The notes under the pieces: generated by a model
Database searches by the model: none
Told to the model about the DNA's origin: nothing
What the model saw: only the letters and a program-made list of their open reading frames with translations
Shown: positions 53,996 to 62,317 of the stretch, in pieces
How the letters are laid out: the number at the start of each line of letters is the position of its first letter
Position numbering within the stretch: position 1 is the first letter of the stretch
Translations under genes and position numbers: made by a program
From: Sphingomonas sp. SCN 67-18
GTDB taxonomy: Bacteria; Pseudomonadota; Alphaproteobacteria; Sphingomonadales; Sphingomonadaceae
Direction: 5' to 3'
Assembly: GCF_001724715.1 (NCBI RefSeq)
Contig: NZ_MEFG01000018.1
Span: 1-64,000 of the forward strand
DNA length: 64,000 nucleotides

Positions 53996-55627
53996 TCAAA
54001 CCAGCCGGCTCTGCGCCAGCGCGGCCTTGATGAAGCTCGCGAACAGCGGGTGCGGATCGAACGGCTTTGATTTCAGCTCCGGGTGGAACTGCACGCCGAC
54101 GAACCAGGGGTGATCCGGCCGCTCGACGATCTCGGGCAGCGTGCCGTCCGGCGACATGCCGGAAAAGAGCAGCCCACCCTTTTCCAGCGGCTCGCGATAA
54201 TGGGCGTTCACCTCATAACGGTGCCGGTGCCGCTCGCTGATCTCGGTCGCGCCATAGATGGAGCCGACCACGCTGTTGCCGTCCAGCCGCGCGGGATAGG
54301 CGCCCAGCCGCATGGTGCCGCCCATGTCGCCGCCCGCCTCGCGGGTCTGCAACCCCTCGGCGGACATCCATTCGGTGATCAGGCCGACGACCGGCTCGTC
54401 GGTCGGCCCGAATTCGGTGGTCGATGCGTTGGCGATGCCGGCGACGTTGCGCGCACCCTCGATGCAGGCCATCTGCATCCCCAGGCAGATGCCGAAAAAG
54501 GGCACGCCGCGTTCCCGCGCAAAGCGCACGCTGGCGATCTTGCCCTCGCTGCCCCGCTCGCCGAAGCCGCCCGGCACCAGCACGCCGTGCATCGGCTCCA
54601 GCTGCGCGGCGATCGACGCATCGGATTCGAACAGCTCGGCGTCCAGCCAGTTGATGTTCACCTTCACCCGGTTGGCCAGCCCGCCATGGACCAGCGCCTC
54701 GTGCAGCGATTTATAGGCGTCCTGCAGGCCGACATATTTGCCGACCACGCCGATCGTCACCTCGCCCTCGGGGTTCTCCACCCGATCGACGATGTCGTCC
54801 CAGCGGCTCAGGTCCGGCGCATCGGCCGTGTCGATGCGGAACGCCGCCAGCACCGCCCGGTCCAGCCCCTCGGCATGATATTGCAGCGGCACCCGGTAGA
54901 TGCTGGACGCGTCCAGCGCCGGGATGACCGCGTCGGGCCGCACGTTGCAGAACAGCGCAATCTTGGCGCGGTCGCTGTCGGGCAGCGGCCGTTCGCACCG
55001 GCACACCAGCACGTCCGGCTGGATGCCGAGCGCGGTCAGGTCGCGCACGCTGTGCTGGGTCGGTTTGGTCTTCAGCTCGCCGGCCGCGGCGATATAGGGC
55101 ACCAGCGTCAGGTGGACGAAACAGCTGTTGTCGCGGCCCAGGTCGTTCCGCAGCTGGCGAATCGCCTCCATGAAGGGCAGCGACTCGATGTCGCCCACCG
55201 TGCCGCCGATCTCGCAGAGCACGAAATCCACATCGTCCGTCTCGGCCCGCGCGAAATCCTTGATCGCGTCGGTGACGTGCGGAATCACCTGCACCGTCGC
55301 GCCCAGATAGTCGCCGCGCCGCTCGCGCGCGATGATGTTGGAATAGATCCGCCCGGACGTCACATTGTCCGATTGGCGGCTGGAAACGCCGGTAAAGCGT
55401 TCATAATGGCCCAGGTCCAGGTCGGTCTCCGCGCCGTCGTCGGTCACATAGACCTCGCCGTGTTGATAGGGAGACATCGTCCCCGGATCGACGTTCAGAT
55501 AGGGATCGAACTTGCGAATGCGGACGGAATAGCCCCGCGCCTGCAACAAGGCCGCAAGGCTTGCCGCCATAAGACCTTTGCCAAGCGAGGAGACCACGCC
55601 GCCGGTGATGAAAATGTACCGCGCCAT
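53996..55627 (-). CDS. pyrG: CTP synthase
   Basis: 543 residues. The amidoligase domain begins [20 protein letters not shown] and contains [20 protein letters not shown]-type residues [20 protein letters not shown]. The glutaminase domain has the nucleophile in [12 protein letters not shown] and the His/Glu pair in [12 protein letters not shown]. It converts UTP to CTP with glutamine. secG lies upstream on the same strand (110 bp), a common alphaproteobacterial order. Confidence 0.97.
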   Translation of the reverse strand: MARYIFITGGVVSSLGKGLMAASLAALLQARGYSVRIRKFDPYLNVDPGTMSPYQHGEVYVTDDGAETDLDLGHYERFTGVSSRQSDNVTSGRIYSNIIARERRGDYLGATVQVIPHVTDAIKDFARAETDDVDFVLCEIGGTVGDIESLPFMEAIRQLRNDLGRDNSCFVHLTLVPYIAAAGELKTKPTQHSVRDLTALGIQPDVLVCRCERPLPDSDRAKIALFCNVRPDAVIPALDASSIYRVPLQYHAEGLDRAVLAAFRIDTADAPDLSRWDDIVDRVENPEGEVTIGVVGKYVGLQDAYKSLHEALVHGGLANRVKVNINWLDAELFESDASIAAQLEPMHGVLVPGGFGERGSEGKIASVRFARERGVPFFGICLGMQMACIEGARNVAGIANASTTEFGPTDEPVVGLITEWMSAEGLQTREAGGDMGGTMRLGAYPARLDGNSVVGSIYGATEISERHRHRYEVNAHYREPLEKGGLLFSGMSPDGTLPEIVERPDHPWFVGVQFHPELKSKPFDPHPLFASFIKAALAQSRLV

Positions 55628-55737
55628 GGGAGAAAATGCCTATCCCCGCTTGGGGCCAATAGACAAGCGCCCGAATCCCCCAGGGTGTAAATAATCCGGT
55701 CAAGCCCCTTGTCGGGACAAAATTATTCCACTGCTGC

Positions 55738-56142
55738 TTATTTGGCGGCCGGGGTCGGCGTGGCGGTGGGGGCGGGCGTCGCGGCGGCCGTCGGGGCTGG
55801 TTCGCCGACCTGCGCGGCGGCGGCAGCCAGCGGGTCGTCGCCGGCGGGCGCGGGGGCCTGCTGCTGGCTGACCGGCTGGCGGGCCAGCGAGGTGTCGATG
55901 TCGGTGCCGCGATGGCGCAGCGAGGCGATTGTCGCCAGCGCGATGCTGAGCAGGATGAACACCGTCGCCAGAATCTTGGTCGCCCGGGTCAGGAAATCCG
56001 CCGCCCCGCGCGCGGACATCAGGCCGGATGGGCTGCCGCCCATGCCCAGCCCGCCGCCTTCCGACCGCTGCATCAGGATCACGCCGACCAGCGACGCGGC
56101 GACGACCGCTTGAACGACGAGCAGGAACTTGAACAGGAACAT
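55738..56142 (-). CDS. secG: preprotein translocase subunit SecG
   Basis: 134 residues. Two hydrophobic spans ([19 protein letters not shown] and [17 protein letters not shown]) flank the conserved [20 protein letters not shown] loop. A Pro/Ala/Thr-rich tail of about 50 residues ([20 protein letters not shown]) is a common alphaproteobacterial extension. It is part of the SecYEG channel. pyrG follows 110 bp downstream. Confidence 0.93.
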   Translation of the reverse strand: MFLFKFLLVVQAVVAASLVGVILMQRSEGGGLGMGGSPSGLMSARGAADFLTRATKILATVFILLSIALATIASLRHRGTDIDTSLARQPVSQQQAPAPAGDDPLAAAAAQVGEPAPTAAATPAPTATPTPAAK

Positions 56143-56265
56143 AGGGTCAGGATCCGGACATTGCAGGCCAATGGGACAAGCGCCGCGCCTTACCCGGTTC
56201 CTGCCTCCGGTTCAACCGCGCGGGGAAAGGACTCCGCTTGCGCCCGTCCTTCCCCCGCCGCGCGC

Positions 56266-56694
56266 TTATTGCGCGACGATCTGCCCGCGAATCTCGCCGC
56301 CCGGATTATCCTTGGTGTGGACGTTGAAATACCATCTGCCGGCCTTCAGGTCCTCCACCTGCGCGGCGGTCAGCACGGCACTGCCGCTGATCGGGCTGGC
56401 GGTGTCCTTCATGCCGATCACCGGCGGCGCATTGGCGTCCGCCGCGGCGGGGCCGTGGAAATGCGCCGCCACCGCCGGGCCGGTCAGGCCGGAATAGGTG
56501 ATGGTGTAGGTGAAGGCGTTGGTCTCGCTGTCCAGCGTCGCCTCGACCGTGCCGGTGCCCGCGCCCTCGTTCGGCGGCACCTGGGCGAATCCGCTCAGCG
56601 TCGCGCCATAGCGCACCGTCTCCGCCGCCAGCGGCCCGGCCGCCGCCACGCTCAAGCCGGCCATCGCGGCGAGCGCGAAAAAGCGCAGTGTCAT
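56266..56694 (-). CDS. exported CHRD-domain protein
   Basis: 142 residues with a signal peptide ([20 protein letters not shown]). A single CHRD domain has [40 protein letters not shown] and [24 protein letters not shown] is a beta-sandwich first seen in chordin; bacterial forms are periplasmic and uncharacterised. GAGGAGA lies 6 bases before ATG 56694. Divergent from aat. Confidence 0.88.
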   Translation of the reverse strand: MTLRFFALAAMAGLSVAAAGPLAAETVRYGATLSGFAQVPPNEGAGTGTVEATLDSETNAFTYTITYSGLTGPAVAAHFHGPAAADANAPPVIGMKDTASPISGSAVLTAAQVEDLKAGRWYFNVHTKDNPGGEIRGQIVAQ

Positions 56695-56820
56695 GGATCG
56701 TCTCCTCGTCAGCCGCCGAATCGGCGGCATGGCCAGCAAGCACCCGATGCGCCAGCCACGCAAGTTGCGTGTCGGCGTTCGTCCCGCGCAACGACCGGGA
56801 CAGCGCGTTCGCCACCCGCT

Positions 56821-57558
56821 ATGCTCGGCGGCGTGAAGCTGCTCGACACCCATTTGCTGCTGCGCGCCTATGCGGCCGGCATCTTTCCCATGGCCGACAG
56901 CCGCAACGCCGGCAGCATCTACTGGGTAGAGCCGGAAAAACGCGGCATCCTGCCGCTGGACGGATTCCACCTGTCGCGCTCGCTCGCCAAGACGCTGCGG
57001 TCGGACTCCTTCACCGTCACGGTGGACCGCGCCTTTGGCCGGGTGATCGCCGCCTGCGCGGAGGCTGCGCCGGACCGGCCGAACACGTGGATCAACGCCC
57101 AGATCGAAACCGCCTGCGCCACCCTGCACCTCCAGGGGCACGCCCATTCGGTGGAGTGCTGGCGCGGCGAAACCCTCGTCGGCGGCCTGTACGGGATCAG
57201 CCTGGGCGGCGCCTTTTTCGGTGAGAGCATGTTCAGCCGGGAACGTGACGCCTCAAAGGTCGCGCTGGCGCACCTCGTCGCGCGGCTGAAATATGGGCGT
57301 TACCGGCTGCTCGACTGCCAGTTCATCACCGGCCACCTCGCCTCGCTGGGGGCAATAGAGGTGTCGCGCAACGCCTATGTCGGGTTGCTGGGCGAGGCGC
57401 TGGCCGCCGGCGAAGGGGTTGGCGTGGGCGTCGGCGAAGCCGTGGATTTCGGCGCGCTCGATGCGCTGGGCGGCCGCGCCGCGCCGGACGACATGGCGAC
57501 CGTATCCGCGCCGATATCGGGATGCGTCATCGTGCAGCTCTTGACCCAGACATCATAG
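56821..57558 (+). CDS. aat: leucyl/phenylalanyl-tRNA-protein transferase (Aat)
   Basis: 245 residues. [61 protein letters not shown] and [20 protein letters not shown] are Aat signatures; [20 protein letters not shown] completes the fold. It adds Leu or Phe to proteins with N-terminal Lys or Arg, marking them for ClpS-ClpAP; clpA is at 32-34 kb. ATG 56821 is chosen; GTG 56833 is possible. The 3' 184 bp overlap the DUF2155 gene on the other strand, and the end LLTQTS is family-like, so the overlap seems real. Confidence 0.92.
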   Translation: MLGGVKLLDTHLLLRAYAAGIFPMADSRNAGSIYWVEPEKRGILPLDGFHLSRSLAKTLRSDSFTVTVDRAFGRVIAACAEAAPDRPNTWINAQIETACATLHLQGHAHSVECWRGETLVGGLYGISLGGAFFGESMFSRERDASKVALAHLVARLKYGRYRLLDCQFITGHLASLGAIEVSRNAYVGLLGEALAAGEGVGVGVGEAVDFGALDALGGRAAPDDMATVSAPISGCVIVQLLTQTS

Positions 57559-58040
57559 ACGGGGTGCTCGACGACATTCAGCGACGGCGATTCCTTGTAC
57601 AGCCAGCCGGAGAATATCCGCCGCCAGCGCTGGTCCACGCCCTCCACGTCCACCTGCACGAACGCCCCGGTAAAGGCCTGCTGCTCCCACGGCGCGGTGG
57701 TCTCGCAGGCGCGCAGCCGGACGATCACGTCGTCGGCGCGCAGCGCCTGCCCCGGCTTCATGGTCAGGTCGCGCCACAATCCGTTCCGCTTGTTGAGCAG
57801 GCCGATCACCGCCACCCGCTCCGCCATCGGCGTCTCGCCCTTCAGCGCGGGGCGCTCGTGCGGCGCGGCCGGCGTGGCCACGTCCGTCACCGCGGCCTCG
57901 GCCGGCTCGGCGCTGGTCTCGGCCGGCGCCTCGGTGGAAACCGGGTCCGGCGCGCTTTCATTCTGCAATGCCTCGGCGGCCTGCCAACCGGCGATGACCA
58001 GCAACGCGGCCAGCGCCGTGCCCGCCAAAGCACGGTTCAT
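57375..58040 (-). CDS. DUF2155 exported protein
   Basis: 221 residues with a signal peptide ([19 protein letters not shown]). A Glu/Pro/Ala-rich linker leads to the DUF2155 core: [40 protein letters not shown] and [20 protein letters not shown] with YDVWVKSC. Two conserved cysteines (in RACE and VKSC) may pair. The Ser/Thr/Pro tail is encoded opposite the aat 3' end. The gene is next to NDUFA12 (ATGA overlap), a conserved alphaproteobacterial pairing; function unknown. Confidence 0.85.
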   Translation of the reverse strand: MNRALAGTALAALLVIAGWQAAEALQNESAPDPVSTEAPAETSAEPAEAAVTDVATPAAPHERPALKGETPMAERVAVIGLLNKRNGLWRDLTMKPGQALRADDVIVRLRACETTAPWEQQAFTGAFVQVDVEGVDQRWRRIFSGWLYKESPSLNVVEHPVYDVWVKSCTMTHPDIGADTVAMSSGAARPPSASSAPKSTASPTPTPTPSPAASASPSNPT

Positions 58041-58435
58041 GACTGGTCGGGGCTCCAGGCTTCATAGTCGCCTGTGGCCAGCGCGCGCCGTCCGCCCGCC
58101 TCCAGCGCCCCGGCGGGGCGATAGGCATCGGCGGTCCCGGTCAGGTTCGGCGTCGCCGGCTTTTCCCATGCGCGCGCGGGCGGCAGCCCTTCGTCCGGCA
58201 CCGAATCGATCGTGTTGTGCAGCCAGCCATGCCATTCCGGCGGCACCCGGCTGGCGTCGTTGGCGCCCTTGTACATCACCCAGCGGCGGCGGCGGCCGTC
58301 CCGCTCCCGCTTCGCCTGGTAATAGACATTGCCCAGCGCGTCGCTGCCGACCCGCTCGCCGCCCGCCCATGTGCCCATCGCGGTGCCGAAGGTGGCGCCT
58401 TCCCACCAGGTGAAGATATTCTTGAATATACCCAT
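58037..58435 (-). CDS. NDUFA12-type NADH:ubiquinone oxidoreductase accessory subunit
   Basis: 132 residues. IFTWWEGATFGTAMGTWAGG, ERVGSDALGNVYYQAKR, RRWVMYKGANDASRVPPEWH and GWLHNTIDSVP define the NDUFA12/B17.2 family, an accessory subunit of alphaproteobacterial and mitochondrial complex I. It is cytosolic at the membrane arm junction. The stop overlaps the DUF2155 start. nuo genes are not in the window. Confidence 0.94.
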   Translation of the reverse strand: MGIFKNIFTWWEGATFGTAMGTWAGGERVGSDALGNVYYQAKRERDGRRRRWVMYKGANDASRVPPEWHGWLHNTIDSVPDEGLPPARAWEKPATPNLTGTADAYRPAGALEAGGRRALATGDYEAWSPDQS

Positions 58436-58516
58436 GGCAGCGCGTTTAGCCGCCTTCCCGGGCCAAGGGCAACAGTGCTGAACGGCAATTGCGGGCAGAT
58501 CCGGCGGATTATCGCC

Positions 58517-59029
58517 TCAGCGGACCGGATCCGGCCCGCCCGCCCAGCTCACATGGTCGCCCGCCTTGATGCCCAGCGCCGCCGCCTTGCCGCCGGCCAG
58601 CTCAAGCACCGCCGTCACCGGCTCGCCGGACACGATCGGGTCCAGCGAATAGGGCACCGCATCCGCCGCGATCCGCGCGATCGATCCGTCCGCGCGGATG
58701 AACAGCAGGTCCAGCGATATCACCGTGTTCTTCATCCAGAAGCTGGCGGGCCTGACGACGTCGAAGGGAAACAGCATCCCGCCGTCTTCGGGCAGGGAGG
58801 TGCGGAACATCAGCCCCTGCGCCTGCTCGTCCATCGTCCGCGCCACCTCGACGCGGAAGGCGCGGATGCCGGCCACCGTGCGGATGGTCAGCGGCAGCAG
58901 CTTCACCTGCGCCTGCTGCCCCTCGGCCGTTTCGGCAGGGGCAGGCGCCGCGGCGCTTTCGGATCCGTTCAATTGCGCGTGGCAGCCGCCGACGAGCAGC
59001 ACCGCCGCCAACAGGGACTGGAATTTCAT
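58517..59029 (-). CDS. DUF192 lipoprotein
   Basis: 170 residues with a lipobox (LLAAVLLVGGC, C16). The DUF192 core is FRVEVARTMDEQAQGLMFRT, then PFDVVRPASFWMKNTVISLD and LLFIRADGSIARI, a small beta-barrel typical of envelope proteins of unknown role. The ATG overlaps the stop of the upstream cold-shock gene (ATGA), so the two are coupled despite unrelated functions. Confidence 0.88.
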   Translation of the reverse strand: MKFQSLLAAVLLVGGCHAQLNGSESAAAPAPAETAEGQQAQVKLLPLTIRTVAGIRAFRVEVARTMDEQAQGLMFRTSLPEDGGMLFPFDVVRPASFWMKNTVISLDLLFIRADGSIARIAADAVPYSLDPIVSGEPVTAVLELAGGKAAALGIKAGDHVSWAGGPDPVR

Positions 59030-59622
59030 GGAGCCGGCTCGACCACCACGGCCAGCGGCCCTTTGCGCCCCTCGGCAATCCGCGCGATCAGCGGCTGATC
59101 GGGCTCGACCTCGACGATATTGGCGCGGCGCAGCGTTTCCATGTGCACGAATATATCAGGCGATCCGTCGTCGCGCATCAAAAAGCCATAGCCCTTCAGC
59201 CGGTTGAACCACTTCACCCGCACCGACTCCGGCGGCCCCGCCTGTTCGGCCAGCGCCACCGGGTCCACCCGGTCGCGCGCCATGCTGATCAGGTCGTGGT
59301 CCGGCCCGGTCGCCGTCTCCAGGTCGAACGACAATATCTCGCGCGCCTGCAACCCCCGGTCGCGCCGGAACGCCAGGCATTCGACTCGCGCGCCCTCGGG
59401 CAGGCTGCGGCGGCCATGGTCGCGCAGGATCGAAAAATGGACGAGAATGTCCCCCGCCCCGTCGTCGTCGATCAGAAAACCGAACCCACGAGTCGCGTCG
59501 AACCATTTGATGGTCCCGCAATAACGCTGCAAATCGTCATCGCCGCCGCCAACGGCGTCGGTCGCCGCATCCTGCAACGAATCCGGTTCAATCAACGAAG
59601 CAACGGCCTGATCTGCACCCAC
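59026..59622 (-). CDS. double cold-shock-domain protein
   Basis: 198 residues from GTG. CSD1 (about 36-100) has GTIKWFDATRGFGFLIDD and ILVHFSIL; CSD2 (about 135-195) has VRVKWFNRLKGYGFLMRD and IFVHMETLRRAN. RNP-1-like (GFGF, GYGF) and RNP-2-like (ILVHF, IFVHM) motifs bind single-stranded RNA or DNA. Two-domain CSD proteins are typical of Alphaproteobacteria and act in cold or stationary-phase adaptation. Coupled to the DUF192 gene. Confidence 0.9.
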   Translation of the reverse strand: MGADQAVASLIEPDSLQDAATDAVGGGDDDLQRYCGTIKWFDATRGFGFLIDDDGAGDILVHFSILRDHGRRSLPEGARVECLAFRRDRGLQAREILSFDLETATGPDHDLISMARDRVDPVALAEQAGPPESVRVKWFNRLKGYGFLMRDDGSPDIFVHMETLRRANIVEVEPDQPLIARIAEGRKGPLAVVVEPAP

Positions 59623-59700
59623 GCGGCCTTATCCCCCAAGTCCGTGCCCACCTTATCATGCGATCGTCTCGAAAATGAAACATCCTTTTCGCATCATTCA

Positions 59701-60264
59701 TCAACCGTCCCGTTCGGGGATAGTCCCGGGCGGAGCGGAGACGATGCGGCGGGCATCCGCCAGGCTGTGCCCGGCCCGCATCAGCGCGCCCAGCGCCCTG
59801 CGCCGCTGGTCCGGGTCGGCGGGCGCGGCGGCGAAGGGGCCGATCCGCCTGCGCCGCGCAAAGGCGATGGCGGCGTCCCACCCTCCCTCGGAAATCCCGT
59901 CCTGCGCGGCGGCGGCATCCTCCTCGTCGATTCCCGCCCCGCGCAGCGCCTGGCCTATCCGCCGCGCGCCATAGCCGCGCCGCTGCAGCCCCGCCGCCCG
60001 CGCCGCCGCGAACGACGCGTCGTCGACATAACCCAGCGCCGCCATGCGGCTTACTATGGCGTCCACGTCCGGCGGCGGCGCGCCCGCGCCCCGCTCGCGC
60101 AATTTGCGGTGCAGATAGTCGCGCAGCCGGGCGCGAGTCGTCGCGTAACGGCCGACATAGAACAGCGCCAGCCGCTCCGCCGCGGCCGAATCCAGCGGCG
60201 GCCGGGCGCTTGCCGCCCGCCCCGAAGAAGATCGATAGCCTGTCACGCGCCACGTTTGTGCCAC
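59701..60264 (-). CDS. recX: RecX-family regulator
   Basis: 187 residues from GTG. ALFYVGRYATTRARLRDYLH, AIVSRMAALGYVDDASFAAA and AARAAGLQRRGYGARRIGQA form the tandem three-helix repeats of RecX, which caps RecA filaments. The N-terminal 25 residues are basic and of uncertain start; GTG at residue 8 is an alternative. recA is not in the window. Divergent from the acyl-AMP ligase. Confidence 0.88.
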   Translation of the reverse strand: MAQTWRVTGYRSSSGRAASARPPLDSAAAERLALFYVGRYATTRARLRDYLHRKLRERGAGAPPPDVDAIVSRMAALGYVDDASFAAARAAGLQRRGYGARRIGQALRGAGIDEEDAAAAQDGISEGGWDAAIAFARRRRIGPFAAAPADPDQRRRALGALMRAGHSLADARRIVSAPPGTIPERDG

Positions 60265-60375
60265 AGTCGCGTCGGAATTTGAACGCGCATCCTGCGCTAG
60301 GGGTCTTGGCTGGATGACATTTTTGGGTCACATCAGCGTCCCGCCCGGACGTTGATCAGGGAAAGGAAGCCAGCG

Positions 60376-62157
60376 GTGCTCGATGCGCTTGCGGCCGACA
60401 TGACGGCAGGAACGACAACGACAACCATGAACACACTGGCCCCGACCGCCACTGACGACGCCCTGCCGCGCCGCTATTCCGACTTCGCGACGCTGGGCGA
60501 GGCGCTGGATTATGCCGCGCGCGGCGAACGCGGGCTGAATTTCCACGATCCGCGCGGCACCCTCGTCAAGCCCTATCCCTATGCCATGCTGCGCCACGAT
60601 GCGCGCGTCGCCGCCTTCCGGCTGATCGCGCACGGCGTTAAGCCGGGCGATCGCATCGCGCTCATCGCGGAAACGGGCGCGGATTTCGCCACCCTGTTCT
60701 TCGGCGCGGTCTATGCCGGCGCCTGGCCGGTGCCGCTGCCGCTGCCCACCTCCTTCGGCGGCTCCGCCGCCTATGTCGACCAGTTGAAGGTGCAGTTGAG
60801 CAGCAGCGATCCCTCCCTGCTCTTCTATCCCGCCGAACTGGCGGCGATGGCCGGCGAAGCGGCGGCGCAATCCGGCGTGGAAGGCATCGCCTGGGAAGAT
60901 TTCGCCGGCCGCGAAGCGCCGGAAGCGCCGCTGCACGAGGCCGCGCCGGACGATATCGCCTATCTGCAATATTCCAGCGGCTCGACCCGCTTCCCGCACG
61001 GCGTCGCCGTCACCCACCGCGCGCTGCTCAACAATCTCGCCGCCCATTCCCACGGCATGCAGGTGCGCGACGGGGATCGCTGCGTGTCCTGGCTGCCCTG
61101 GTATCATGACATGGGGCTGGTCGGCTGCTTCCTCTCGCCGGTCGCCAACCAGGTGTCGACGGACTATCTCAAGACTGAGGATTTCGCCCGCCGCCCGCTG
61201 GCCTGGCTCGATCTCATCAGCCGCAACCCCGGCACCACGCTCAGCTATTCGCCCACCTTCGGCTACGATATCTGCGCCCGCCGCATGTCCAGCCAGACGA
61301 AAGCGTCGGATCGTTTCGATCTGTCGCGCTGGCGCGTGGCCGGCAACGGCGCGGACATGATCCGCCCGGACGTGATGCAGGCTTTTGTCGACGCCTTCGC
61401 AGACGCCGGTTTCCAGGCCTCCGCCTTCCTGCCCAGCTATGGCCTGGCGGAAGCGACGCTGGCCGTGGCGATCATGCCGCCCGGTGAAGGCATCGTCGTT
61501 GAACTGGTCGAGGAAACCCAGCTCTCCGGCGCATCTGCCGGCGGCGCGGGGCGGCCGCAGCGGTTCCGCGCCATCGTCAATTGCGGCAAGCCGGTCAGGG
61601 ACATGGCGGTCGAGATCCGCGACGAGGACGGCACCGTCCTGCCTGAAAAGGCCATCGGCAAGCTGTGGGCCAAGGGTCCGTCGATCATGACCGGCTATTT
61701 CCGCGACCCGGAAGCCACCGCCGCCTGCATGGCGGACGGCTGGCTGGACACGGGCGACATGGCCTATCTGTCTGGCGGCTATGTCTACATCGTCGGCCGG
61801 GCGAAGGACATGATCATCATCAACGGCAAGAACCACTGGCCGCAGGACATCGAATGGGCGGTGGAACAGCTGCCGGGCTTCAAGGCGGGCGATATCGCCG
61901 CCTTCGCCATCACCACGCCGGGCGGAGAGGAAACCCCGGCGGTGCTCGTCCAGTGCCGCACCTCCGACCTGGCCGAGCGCACCCGCCTGCGTGACGAGAT
62001 TCGCGAGCGCGTCCGCTCGATTACCGGCATGAACTGCCTGGTCGAGCTGGTCCCGCCGCGCACCCTGCCGCGCACCAGCTCCGGCAAGCTCAGCCGGGCC
62101 AAGGCGCGCAACCTCTATCTGTCGGGCGAAATCCAGCCCTATGATCTCGCCGCCTGA
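60376..62157 (+). CDS. fatty acyl-AMP ligase
   Basis: 593 residues from GTG with AAAGGAAG upstream; TTG 60352 and ATG 60427 are less likely. The FAAL group is marked by LQYSSGSTRFPHGVAVTHRA (P-loop), SWLPWYHDMGLVGCFLSPV, PSYGLAEATLAVA and the hinge GRAKDMIIINGKNHWPQDIE. FAALs activate fatty acids to acyl-AMP for transfer to an acyl-carrier protein rather than CoA; the C-terminal Lys is in TSSGKLSRAKARNLYL. No polyketide or NRPS gene is in the window, so it may feed lipid or sphingolipid synthesis. Confidence 0.9.
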   Translation: MLDALAADMTAGTTTTTMNTLAPTATDDALPRRYSDFATLGEALDYAARGERGLNFHDPRGTLVKPYPYAMLRHDARVAAFRLIAHGVKPGDRIALIAETGADFATLFFGAVYAGAWPVPLPLPTSFGGSAAYVDQLKVQLSSSDPSLLFYPAELAAMAGEAAAQSGVEGIAWEDFAGREAPEAPLHEAAPDDIAYLQYSSGSTRFPHGVAVTHRALLNNLAAHSHGMQVRDGDRCVSWLPWYHDMGLVGCFLSPVANQVSTDYLKTEDFARRPLAWLDLISRNPGTTLSYSPTFGYDICARRMSSQTKASDRFDLSRWRVAGNGADMIRPDVMQAFVDAFADAGFQASAFLPSYGLAEATLAVAIMPPGEGIVVELVEETQLSGASAGGAGRPQRFRAIVNCGKPVRDMAVEIRDEDGTVLPEKAIGKLWAKGPSIMTGYFRDPEATAACMADGWLDTGDMAYLSGGYVYIVGRAKDMIIINGKNHWPQDIEWAVEQLPGFKAGDIAAFAITTPGGEETPAVLVQCRTSDLAERTRLRDEIRERVRSITGMNCLVELVPPRTLPRTSSGKLSRAKARNLYLSGEIQPYDLAA

Positions 62158-62317
62158 ACGCCGGACGGCCGGTCATTTCATCATCGTTCCAAATTCGGCA
62201 AGACGACGGCGCGAAAAGACATTTTTATTCCAGTGACTTGCTGAATAGTTCGATCGCCTTCAAATAAAAGCGCGGTCGCTTACCGAACGCTAACCAAAAT
62301 GAACTAATCCCGGTGGC

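Noticed and set aside
60328-61836. 502-codon open frame opposite the acyl-AMP ligase
   Set aside because: Antisense shadow with no family features; the plus strand has full FAAL motifs.
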